From: Caryophanales bacterium UBA7278
GTDB lineage: Bacteria; Bacillota_I; Bacilli_A; RFN20; CAG-826
Direction of reading: 5' to 3'
Length of the DNA stretch: 64,000 nucleotides
Assembly: GCA_002472275.1 (NCBI GenBank)
Contig: DKRQ01000028.1
Location: 1 to 64,000 of the forward strand
Shown here: piece after piece, positions 8,390-15,448 of the stretch
How positions within the stretch are numbered: position 1 is the stretch's first letter
How the letters are laid out: each line of letters begins with the position of its first letter
The notes under the pieces: generated by a model
Database searches by the model: none
Told to the model about the DNA's origin: nothing
Seen by the model: the letters and a program-made list of their open reading frames with translations, nothing else
Program-made: the position numbers and the translations under genes

Positions 8390-9295
8390 ATGGGATTCCT
8401 GACAACCAACATCTTTCGAATCAAAGGCAAAACCCTGCAGATCCTCGTCAACTGCCTGCTTTCCGCCCTCGTTTCGGCCTGCCTCATCCTCATCGTTTTG
8501 TTCGCGGGCATTCCCAATCCGAACCTCATCCTCATGACGGGCATCGTCGTCATCACGGTACTCCTTGGATTTTTGCCGGGGCTCATCCCCTCGATCTCGT
8601 TGATCGTCTATTCGTTCTGGTTCTTCTCCACCAACAACGACTTCGCCACCTTCACCCCCACGAATGGGACCAAAGTCGTCGTCACGATCGTCACCGGCAT
8701 CCTCTGCTATGGCTTCGTCGGCGTCATCAACTACCTCTACGCGAAGAACACGACCAAGCTCATGGATTCCAATAGGACCTTGGTGGACGCGAATCAAGAA
8801 CTCAAAAGAATCTCCGAAACGGATGCGCTTACCCACGCGAAAAACCGTTACTCGCTCCGCCATGACTTCCCTTCCTACCTAGGCAAGGACACCCAGATCC
8901 TCGTCTTCGACGTCGATAACTTCAAATCCATCAACGACACCTATGGCCACCAGGCGGGGGACACCGTCCTCTCTGAGGTGAGCCGTTTGACCAAGGAGAT
9001 CTTCGAGGAGGAGGGCGTCTACCGCTACGGGGGCGATGAGTTCGCGGTGGTCAAGTCCACGTTCACCCTCTCCGAGTTCAAGGAGTCGGTCGCTAGGCTT
9101 AGCGATTCCGTCCACGAGGTCGAATTCGAGGGGAAGAGAATCGACGTCCGCCTCTCGGTCGGTTACACCTATGGGGTTCCCGAGGAACTCGAGGACCTCC
9201 GCGGCATGCTCCGTTACGCCGATCAGCTCATGTACGAGGTCAAGTCCGGCGGCAAAAACGGGGCCCTAGGAAGGCCATACAGCAAGAATGTCTGA
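8390..9295 (+). CDS. Membrane diguanylate cyclase (GGDEF)
   Basis: This 301-residue protein should make cyclic di-GMP from two GTP. Four hydrophobic segments (about residues 16-40, 47-64, 66-81 and 97-117) anchor it. A linker helix follows, then a complete GGDEF domain (about 138-295) with LTHAKNR, the metal-binding DVDNFKSIND (174-183) and an intact GGDEF active-site loop at 214-218. The RxxD product-inhibition site that normally precedes GGDEF is absent, so feedback control by this route is not expected. ATG 8390 has only a weak ribosome binding site. It is encoded near a phosphodiesterase of opposite activity (10083-12242, minus strand), giving a local c-di-GMP module. Confidence 0.93.
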   Translation: MGFLTTNIFRIKGKTLQILVNCLLSALVSACLILIVLFAGIPNPNLILMTGIVVITVLLGFLPGLIPSISLIVYSFWFFSTNNDFATFTPTNGTKVVVTIVTGILCYGFVGVINYLYAKNTTKLMDSNRTLVDANQELKRISETDALTHAKNRYSLRHDFPSYLGKDTQILVFDVDNFKSINDTYGHQAGDTVLSEVSRLTKEIFEEEGVYRYGGDEFAVVKSTFTLSEFKESVARLSDSVHEVEFEGKRIDVRLSVGYTYGVPEELEDLRGMLRYADQLMYEVKSGGKNGALGRPYSKNV

Positions 9296-9345
9296 GGCGA
9301 AAAGGGCTTCCTGCAATCGCTCAAGGCAGATTGCAAGAGCGTTAA

Positions 9346-9394
9346 TTGCCCTCGCCTTCCCATTTCCATATAATATGCCGGAACCTAAAGGTTC
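9346..9394 (+). promoter_or_regulatory. Promoter and 5' inverted repeat of small secreted gene
   Basis: TTGCCC at 9346-9351 and TATAAT at 9369-9374 are exactly 17 bp apart. The start of the transcript would cover GAACCTAAAGGTTC (9381-9394), an inverted repeat with 6-bp arms that could be an operator or a 5' UTR hairpin just before the GAGG ribosome binding site. Confidence 0.7.
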
Positions 9395-9409
9395 TTTGAG
9401 GTCGAAAAC

Positions 9410-9967
9410 ATGAAAAGATCACTGATTATGCCGCTTGTAGCTCTTGCCGGGGCGGCTTGCGTTACCACGCTTGCGTTCGGGGCGTCGGGCAGATTCACGG
9501 CCCCGCGGGTCGCCGCGGCGGATCCCGCTGAGGAGCGCAGCGTCACCTTCGACGCGAATTGCACCGTCGAGAAAACGGAGGGGAACTACGTAGTTTTTTC
9601 CACGACCACCGAAAACGGAAACAAAGTCGGGCTTTGCGGATTGCTCGACGCCGATGGCCCTCTTTCCTTCAAGAACTATTCCTTTGGCGAAATCTACCTT
9701 TACAACAAAAACAATACCTTCCCGGCGTCCGTTCCTGAGTTTCGCGTTCATGAGTTTCGTAACATTTCTGCCATAAATGCCGAGTTTTATGCTGAATGGG
9801 CACTGACGATAGGCTGGGGTGAGAAAAGCAGTCGGAACTTGAGCAACGGGAATAGGATCGATTTGGACTCCTCGTGTTATCCTGAACATGAGCCCACTTT
9901 ATCCAGCCCGGATTACACCTATAACAAAACCAGCATCACCTCCATCAAAGTCTTCTATGTGTGCTGA
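9410..9967 (+). CDS. Small secreted protein, unknown function
   Basis: This 185-residue protein starts MKRSL and has a hydrophobic signal peptide (about residues 5-25), with a likely cleavage region around AFGA/SG or VAAA/DP. The mature part is polar and rich in Asn, Ser, Tyr and Phe, with five Cys and no known domain. There is no anchor, so it is probably released. It has its own strong promoter and SD and lies between the diguanylate cyclase and the phosphodiesterase genes. Its lower GC content resembles the secreted protein at 1551-3680. Confidence 0.75.
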   Translation: MKRSLIMPLVALAGAACVTTLAFGASGRFTAPRVAAADPAEERSVTFDANCTVEKTEGNYVVFSTTTENGNKVGLCGLLDADGPLSFKNYSFGEIYLYNKNNTFPASVPEFRVHEFRNISAINAEFYAEWALTIGWGEKSSRNLSNGNRIDLDSSCYPEHEPTLSSPDYTYNKTSITSIKVFYVC

Positions 9968-10046
9968 CCGAGCAAAAGGAACCCAAATTCAAAACCGCTA
10001 TTGTCGTTAGGCAGGGGTAAAAGCGGCAAGAACGTCCAGACAAAGA

Positions 10047-10069
10047 AAAGGCGCCCGCGTGGCGCCTTT
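10047..10069. terminator. Bidirectional intrinsic terminator
   Basis: AAAGGCGCC and GGCGCCTTT form a 9-bp perfect stem around CGCGT. T-rich sequence follows in both directions. It ends the phosphodiesterase gene on the minus strand and possibly the small secreted gene on the plus strand. Confidence 0.85.
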
Positions 10070-10082
10070 AATTCGTATCCCG

Positions 10083-12242
10083 TTATTCGATGTGGTCGGA
10101 GGGGATTAACTTCCCCGATTCGATGGCCTTCAGAGCCTCGTCTAGAGGTATGGCTTTGCCATAATGGTAACCCTGCAGCCTGCCGCATCCGGACTTGGCC
10201 AAGAAGGCGGCCTCCTCGGCGGTCTCGACGCCTTCGGCGAGGGTCTTCATGCCGATCGAATCCGCCATCGAGATGATGGCCTTCACGATGGCGCCGGCCT
10301 TGGGGTTCTCCTCGAACCCGCCAAGGAACTTCATGTCGATCTTGAGGACGTCGAAGGAATAGTCCTTCAAAACATTGAAGGAGGAATAGCCCGACCCAAA
10401 GTCATCGAGCCAGATCGCATAGCCTAGCTCGTGGAGCTTGTCCATGGCCTTCCTTAGTAACCCCTCGTCGTCCATGAGGGCGCTTTCGGTGATCTCGACG
10501 TGGAGGAGGTTTTTGGGGACCTTGTAATCGGAGACGGCCTTCTCTAGCACGGCGACCGCGTCCATGAGCTCGAAGTCGAGCCTGGAGAAGTTAATGGAAA
10601 CGGGTAGGGCGGGCTTGCCTTCGTCTAAGAGGCGGCGGAGGTCTTTGCAAACCGCGCGGATGATGGCCTCGTCGAGCTTATGGATGAGGCGCGTGTCCTC
10701 GAGGATGGGGACGAAGGAAGCGGGGGACATTAGTCCCTTGACAGGGTCGATCCAGCGGACCAAGGCCTCATAGCCGCATAGTTTGCCGTCTTTGGCCCAA
10801 ACGACGGGTTGATAGTAGGGGCGGATCCACCCTTCGGCGGCGGCTTTGTCCACCATGTGGATCACGTATTGCATCTGCTTGAAGCCCTCGTGCATGCCGA
10901 GGTCGTATTGACGGTAGATCCTGCCACCGAACCCCTTGATGGTGGAGCAGGCGAAGCGGGCGCGGTCGAAGGGGCGTTGCTGGTTTTCTTCTTTCCTGCG
11001 GAAAGGATAGCCGCCTACGTGCACCCCGGGGCCGATCTCGGGATCTAGGTCATGGACTTTCTGGTTAAGGGAATCGATCTTCTCCTCGAGTCCCTCTGGG
11101 GAGACAAAGGCGAGGAAATGGTCGTCGGCTTGCCTGGTGACGAGTTCGCCAGGGAAGGTCTCTTGGATGGCCTGGCCGACCTTCTTTAAGAAGAGGTTGC
11201 CTTCCTCGAAGCCGCGTTGGTCGTTGACGAGCTTGAAGCCCGTGACGTCGATGAAGAGGTAATAACGTTCCCCTTCCTTGAAGTCGTTGGCGTCGACTTC
11301 CTTCTGAACGAGGTCGAGGAAATAGGCGAAGGAGTGGAGGCCGCTCACCCTATCGACGGTCGCGAGGATCTGCATGCCCTCGGCCTTGGACGCCTCGGAA
11401 ACACGTTGGTGGTAGATGGAGAAGGTGACGATCGCGAGGAAGGCGAAGAAGATCCAGTAGTTGACCATGTCGCCATCGAAGAAGGGGCGCCTATCCGCGA
11501 CCGATTGGAGCAGGAGCAGGAAAATCGTAAAGATGCCACCTAGCATCAAAAGGGAGACGTATGGCTTCCAGATGAGCAAACAGCCGACGACGAAGGCCAC
11601 GGTCAGGAAGCAGATGATCTGCTTGGGTTCCGAGCTGCTTAGGAAATCGCTATAGGAGACCTTGATGCCAAAGGCCATGCAAGCCACCGCGAAGGCCACG
11701 ATGACGAGGATGATCCAGGGGGAGCTGAGTTTCCCTTTCTTCAATAGGACGAATTCGGACGCGTATACGCATAATGCGAGAAAGGCGCCCGAGGAATAGA
11801 AGATCACCATGAGGGCGACCTTGACGGGGTCGCTAGAGAACCTTTCGAAGGTCAGTAGGGGAATGAATAGAAGTAACGGGGTGTTTAGGCCCATCGCCCA
11901 GGCCACGCGCTTCTTGAGGGGGGCCTTATGAGAGAGGACCGACATGCAGAAGGAGAAAAAGGAAAGGCCCATGAAGAGGTAGAGCCAGAAGTTCGAGGTG
12001 TATTGGAAGAAGTTGATGGCGGTGTTGCCCGTCTGCTCGAAGAAGATCTTGTGGATGCCCCTGATGATCATCCAGATCTCGAAGCCGAAGATGACGATGC
12101 ACATGAAGGCGCCGGAACGGAGGTTGGCCTCGTTTAGGTAGTCCTTGACGTAACGGCTGTTCCTAGGGAAGCCGAAAAGTAGGGCGAGCTTCTTAAGCAG
12201 GAAAAGCAGGCGATTGCCGGGTTTGCGGTCTTTTTCGTTCAT
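10083..12242 (-). CDS. Membrane c-di-GMP phosphodiesterase (GGDEF-EAL)
   Basis: This 719-residue protein should hydrolyse c-di-GMP. About seven or eight membrane helices fill residues 45-275. The GGDEF domain (about 290-440) is degenerate: QADDHF (371-376) replaces GGDEF, so it is probably catalytically dead or only GTP-sensing. The EAL domain (about 455-715) keeps its signature as YEALVRW (Glu492), with NFSRLD, DDFGSGYSS and LAEGVET further on, so it looks active. I chose ATG 12242 although the frame stays open for 137 codons upstream, because the upstream part is not protein-like and overlaps the divergent gene. The start has no SD; a TACACT box lies 7 nt before it. Its activity opposes the cyclase at 8390-9295. 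Confidence 0.93.
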   Translation of the reverse strand: MNEKDRKPGNRLLFLLKKLALLFGFPRNSRYVKDYLNEANLRSGAFMCIVIFGFEIWMIIRGIHKIFFEQTGNTAINFFQYTSNFWLYLFMGLSFFSFCMSVLSHKAPLKKRVAWAMGLNTPLLLFIPLLTFERFSSDPVKVALMVIFYSSGAFLALCVYASEFVLLKKGKLSSPWIILVIVAFAVACMAFGIKVSYSDFLSSSEPKQIICFLTVAFVVGCLLIWKPYVSLLMLGGIFTIFLLLLQSVADRRPFFDGDMVNYWIFFAFLAIVTFSIYHQRVSEASKAEGMQILATVDRVSGLHSFAYFLDLVQKEVDANDFKEGERYYLFIDVTGFKLVNDQRGFEEGNLFLKKVGQAIQETFPGELVTRQADDHFLAFVSPEGLEEKIDSLNQKVHDLDPEIGPGVHVGGYPFRRKEENQQRPFDRARFACSTIKGFGGRIYRQYDLGMHEGFKQMQYVIHMVDKAAAEGWIRPYYQPVVWAKDGKLCGYEALVRWIDPVKGLMSPASFVPILEDTRLIHKLDEAIIRAVCKDLRRLLDEGKPALPVSINFSRLDFELMDAVAVLEKAVSDYKVPKNLLHVEITESALMDDEGLLRKAMDKLHELGYAIWLDDFGSGYSSFNVLKDYSFDVLKIDMKFLGGFEENPKAGAIVKAIISMADSIGMKTLAEGVETAEEAAFLAKSGCGRLQGYHYGKAIPLDEALKAIESGKLIPSDHIE

Positions 12243-12248
12243 CGTGAC

Positions 12249-12279
12249 AAGTGTAATACGCTCGAGCGGAAAGTGTAAT
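12249..12279. promoter_or_regulatory. Direct repeats flanking a palindrome at the PDE start
   Basis: AAGTGTAAT occurs at 12249-12257 and again at 12271-12279, 22 bp apart, about two helical turns. Between them lies the perfect palindrome CGCTCGAGCG (12259-12268). The first repeat covers the probable -10 box (TACACT, minus strand) of the phosphodiesterase gene. Confidence 0.45.
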
Positions 12280-12376
12280 CCATATTCTTTGCGTGGCTCG
12301 TTTACCGGTCCTTGGGATAAAACGCCTACTAATGTAGAAAAGGCCTTTTCGTGGTGGACAGCAACCATCCCTCTTT

Positions 12377-12382
12377 TATAAT
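12377..12382 (+). promoter_or_regulatory. Candidate -10 box for the Ig-like surface protein gene
   Basis: TATAAT lies about 100 bp before the start of the surface protein gene. The long leader contains a second SD-like AAGGAGG at about 12393 with no obvious gene behind it. Confidence 0.4.
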
Positions 12383-12483
12383 GAAGAGTCATAAGGAGGC
12401 CCCGACTGGAAGGACGCCCTCTAAGCATAGAAATGGCGTCGTTTTCCTCTAAGTTAGGGCTTTTGTCCACGGGAGGGACATTT

Positions 12484-14430
12484 ATGAAGAGAAGATTAAG
12501 GATCGCGGGATGGGCGTTAGGCCTGTCTTTGGCGATGGCGGGCATCGGGGCAGCCGTTGGAGCGTCCCAGGGAGCGCCGGTGGAAGCAGGGGCGGTCAAT
12601 AACGACACCGAGTATGCCTTGATAAATAGCACCGATGACCTTGAGACCGGCAAGAGCTATATGATCACCAACGGAACCGAGGGAACGGTCAAGACGATGA
12701 TCAAAACCGCGAATACCAACAACCGTCGGACGACCGAGGTCACCGTTGATGAGACGACGCACAGAATCACCAGAGGCGCCAATGCCTTGAGTGTCACTCT
12801 GGAGGAAAAAGAATCCGTCTTGCACTTCAAAACAGATAACTATGGAGGAACCGCTGGCTATTTCGCCTCGGCAGATGCCGGTACCAACAGCAATTATCTG
12901 CTCGTTTCCGCCACGGCAGGGGCGGTAACCATTTCCTTCAGCGGGGACGCCGCGGTTATCAATGTTGGTCCGCATGCCTCTAGGAAAATCCTGCGCTACA
13001 ACGCAGGAAGCGGGTCGACGCCTACGCCTCTTTTCTCCTGTTACTCATCGGGCCAGGCCGCTGTCTATTTATGGAAAGAGGTGGAAGTTGAAACCGGAGT
13101 GGCGACCGGGGTCCAGATCACGACTACCGGTACCCCGTATGTCGGCGAGACCCTTGCTTTGACCGGAACCGTTTCCTATCAAGCGAAAGAAGCCGATCAC
13201 CGCGTCACATGGAGCGTTGAAAGCGGCGACGCCACCGTCAACGAGTCCGGAGTTGTGACGGTTGGCACGGCAGAATCCGTGATTAAAGCCCTGGCCGAAG
13301 ATAAGGGCGCAGGAGGCGTGGATGTCTATGCGACATACACCGTGACACCCGTGGCCAATCCGATCACGAACGTCGCCTTCGATACGACCGGCGCGAAAAA
13401 AGCGTATTTGACTGGGGATTCGCTAGATATCTCCGGCGTCGTGGCGACTGCCACCTACACTTCGGGCAATACCCGTCCATATGCTTTGAAAGCTGCCGAT
13501 TTCAGTGGCTTTGACTCCTCGGAACCCGTCGCGAGCCAAACCATAACGATCAACGTCATCGCCGATGAGCATAACTATTCGACCTCCTATTCGATTTCGG
13601 TTTCGACTTTGCCGGCTCTGAAGTTCGGCACGGACTACAACAAAATCACCGCCGTCTCCCAAAACCTCACGGACGAATATGACCGCGGTTGGGCTTTTGC
13701 CGCCGATTTCGGCTCTCAAACCAAATCGTTCTCGACTTCCGCCGACTATGCGCAAATCGGCGCCGGCAGCAGTTCTGGAAAATGGGTTTCCACCGTGTCC
13801 TTCACCAGGGATTTCGGAGAGACGCCTTATACCTTTAAATCGTTCTCGATCAAGCTCAGTGGCTTTGATGGGACGACCGGCAATGTGTCCGTGACCGTTG
13901 ATGGAGTGGAAAAGGCGAACGGCACTTTGAACGGCACGGACGTTGTCACCGTTTCGCTTCCCCAAGCGGCTCGTGGTTGCGTGCTGGTCGTCAATATGAC
14001 GAATCTCAACCGACTCAAAGTCCACGATATTTCCTATTCCGCTTCCACAGACGCCGAATGCGTCACCTCCTTTGTCAATCGTTACATGTACATGGACGAC
14101 TACGCCGAGAACCTCGGCTATTGCAAAGACGTCAGCCACCATTACTATGCTGACGCCAAAGCCGCGTTCAACGCCCTATTCCCTGAGCAAAGGTCTCTCT
14201 TCGCTAGCGAAGATACCTATGCCGCCGCTCGTGCCAGGCTCCAGAACTGGGCGGCTGCCAACGGGGATGTGTTCGACGTGAACAACACCCTGGTGAAAGC
14301 TTACCAAGGAACCTTCGGCGGCCTTACCAACAACGATCCGACCGCGATTGCGGTGGCGGGCCTCGTCGGCGGCATGCTTCTAGCCACCGGCATCGGCGTC
14401 CTCGTGATCCGCAGGAAGAAGCAGAAATAA
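12484..14430 (+). CDS. Membrane-anchored surface protein with Ig-like domains
   Basis: This 648-residue protein has a signal peptide (about residues 8-30), an N-terminal beta-rich region, two bacterial Ig-like (Big) modules at about residues 205-290 and 292-375, a further beta domain (about 380-520), and a helical segment before a C-terminal membrane helix (about 625-643) that ends in RRKKQK. The protein therefore sits outside the cell, held by its tail. ATG 12484 follows GGGAGGGACATTT; the same ribosome-binding context recurs before the DUF1016 gene. The anchor and the preceding helical segment resemble the protein at 19471-21318, which supports grouping it with the starch locus. No catalytic motif is visible, so binding or scaffolding is the likely role. 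Confidence 0.8.
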   Translation: MKRRLRIAGWALGLSLAMAGIGAAVGASQGAPVEAGAVNNDTEYALINSTDDLETGKSYMITNGTEGTVKTMIKTANTNNRRTTEVTVDETTHRITRGANALSVTLEEKESVLHFKTDNYGGTAGYFASADAGTNSNYLLVSATAGAVTISFSGDAAVINVGPHASRKILRYNAGSGSTPTPLFSCYSSGQAAVYLWKEVEVETGVATGVQITTTGTPYVGETLALTGTVSYQAKEADHRVTWSVESGDATVNESGVVTVGTAESVIKALAEDKGAGGVDVYATYTVTPVANPITNVAFDTTGAKKAYLTGDSLDISGVVATATYTSGNTRPYALKAADFSGFDSSEPVASQTITINVIADEHNYSTSYSISVSTLPALKFGTDYNKITAVSQNLTDEYDRGWAFAADFGSQTKSFSTSADYAQIGAGSSSGKWVSTVSFTRDFGETPYTFKSFSIKLSGFDGTTGNVSVTVDGVEKANGTLNGTDVVTVSLPQAARGCVLVVNMTNLNRLKVHDISYSASTDAECVTSFVNRYMYMDDYAENLGYCKDVSHHYYADAKAAFNALFPEQRSLFASEDTYAAARARLQNWAAANGDVFDVNNTLVKAYQGTFGGLTNNDPTAIAVAGLVGGMLLATGIGVLVIRRKKQK

Positions 14431-14440
14431 CGACTTCCAG

Positions 14441-14466
14441 GACCTCGGGTAATCCCGGGGTCTTTT
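14441..14466 (+). terminator. Intrinsic terminator of the Ig-like surface protein gene
   Basis: GACCTCGGG, loop TAAT, CCCGGGGTC (one U-G pair), then TTTT. Confidence 0.85.
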
Positions 14467-14511
14467 CCAGCAAAAAAGTTAGTTGCCATCGAAGAAAAGG
14501 CAAATTGCTTG

Positions 14512-14540
14512 TTGGAATGGAAGCGCTAACATCCTAAAAT
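14512..14540 (+). promoter_or_regulatory. Starch-locus promoter with cre site in its spacer
   Basis: TTGGAA at 14512-14517 and TAAAAT at 14535-14540 are 17 bp apart. The spacer begins with TGGAAGCGCTAACA (14518-14531), which matches the CcpA catabolite-response consensus TGWNANCGNTNWCA at all but one position. Binding here would block RNA polymerase, so glucose repression of the starch genes is predicted. A LacI-family maltose regulator would use a similar site. Confidence 0.75.
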
Positions 14541-14586
14541 AATAGGAAATAGGCCGTTTTTGATGCAATTAAGGAGGGCCATTTAA

Positions 14587-15363
14587 ATGAAGAAAATCAC
14601 TTCGCTCGTCTTACTAGCGATGTCTGGCGCGTTTTTGCTCGCCTCTTGCGGTGAACAACCAGCCGCATCCTCCCAGCCGGCTGGATCGCCCACGGATTCC
14701 GCGAGCACCCCAGCCGCCCAGCAGATAACCGTTAAGTTCAACACCGACGGTGGTTCCGCCATCGCCGACGTCAAGGTCGACAAAGGCGGCAAGGTCGCCA
14801 AACCCGCCGACCCCACCAAGGAAGGCTATACCTTCGGCAAGTGGTACGAGGATTCGATCAAGGTGACCGAATTCGATTTCGACACCCCGCTATCCTCCGA
14901 CATCACCCTCTATGCCTCTTGGGTCGCCGCGACCCCGAGCGGTTCCGACAGCGGTTCCGACAGCACCCCGACTCCTAGCAGCGACAGCGATTCCCAACCC
15001 GCCGGCGCGGTCCAATACACCGTCACCGCCCTTCCTTGGTGGATGCCTAACGACGGCGCTACCCTCTTTGCATGGGCTTGGGGCGGTCAATCCGGCGACG
15101 GCGCTTGGTATCCGATTTCCATCGAGGGCAACCCGGCAACCGGCACGAAGGACGTCCCCTGCGTCGGAACCTTCTCGGTCCCGGCCGAGGTGACCGGATT
15201 CAACATGGCCCGTTGCAAAGCGGGCACCACCTCCCCCGACTGGACCGTTAAAGGCGACGCCGAAGGCAGGATCTACAACAAGTCCGGCGACGTCACCTGC
15301 ACCGCGGGAACCCATAGCTATGAGTCCCCGGCTTGGACCGAATACGAATACAAGCCGCAGTAA
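14587..15363 (+). CDS. Lipoprotein with InlB-type repeat, starch locus
   Basis: This 258-residue protein has lipobox LLASC (Cys21) and a Ser/Pro/Ala linker. An InlB B-repeat (Listeria-Bacteroides repeat) spans about residues 47-118, recognisable by FNTDGGS, GYTFGKWYED and ITLYASW. After a second Ser/Asp-rich linker, a C-terminal module (about 143-258) contains WWMPNDGATLFAWAWG and several exposed Trp, typical of carbohydrate-binding beta-sandwiches, possibly CBM26-like. It probably captures starch at the cell surface. It is the first gene behind the cre-controlled promoter, with a strong AAGGAGG ribosome binding site, and lies 85 bp before the amylase gene. The glycan-binding role is inferred from context and aromatic content. 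Confidence 0.85.
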   Translation: MKKITSLVLLAMSGAFLLASCGEQPAASSQPAGSPTDSASTPAAQQITVKFNTDGGSAIADVKVDKGGKVAKPADPTKEGYTFGKWYEDSIKVTEFDFDTPLSSDITLYASWVAATPSGSDSGSDSTPTPSSDSDSQPAGAVQYTVTALPWWMPNDGATLFAWAWGGQSGDGAWYPISIEGNPATGTKDVPCVGTFSVPAEVTGFNMARCKAGTTSPDWTVKGDAEGRIYNKSGDVTCTAGTHSYESPAWTEYEYKPQ

Positions 15364-15377
15364 AACCTCAAGCACAG

Positions 15378-15402
15378 GCCCCTAAGGTTCGCGCCTAGGG
15401 GC
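15378..15402 (+). terminator. Hairpin between lipoprotein and amylase genes
   Basis: GCCCCTAAGG pairs with CCTAGGGGC, leaving one bulged A. Only a short pyrimidine tract follows, so it is more likely a partial terminator or mRNA-stabilising hairpin that sets the ratio of the two products than a full stop. Confidence 0.55.
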
Positions 15403-15448
15403 TTCTCCTATATCCACATACGCATACACAAAAGAAAGGACGATCAAC

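Noticed and set aside
12383..12483. c-di-GMP riboswitch in the long leader of the Ig-like gene
   Set aside because: The position next to c-di-GMP genes is attractive, but the conserved GEMM bases are not visible.
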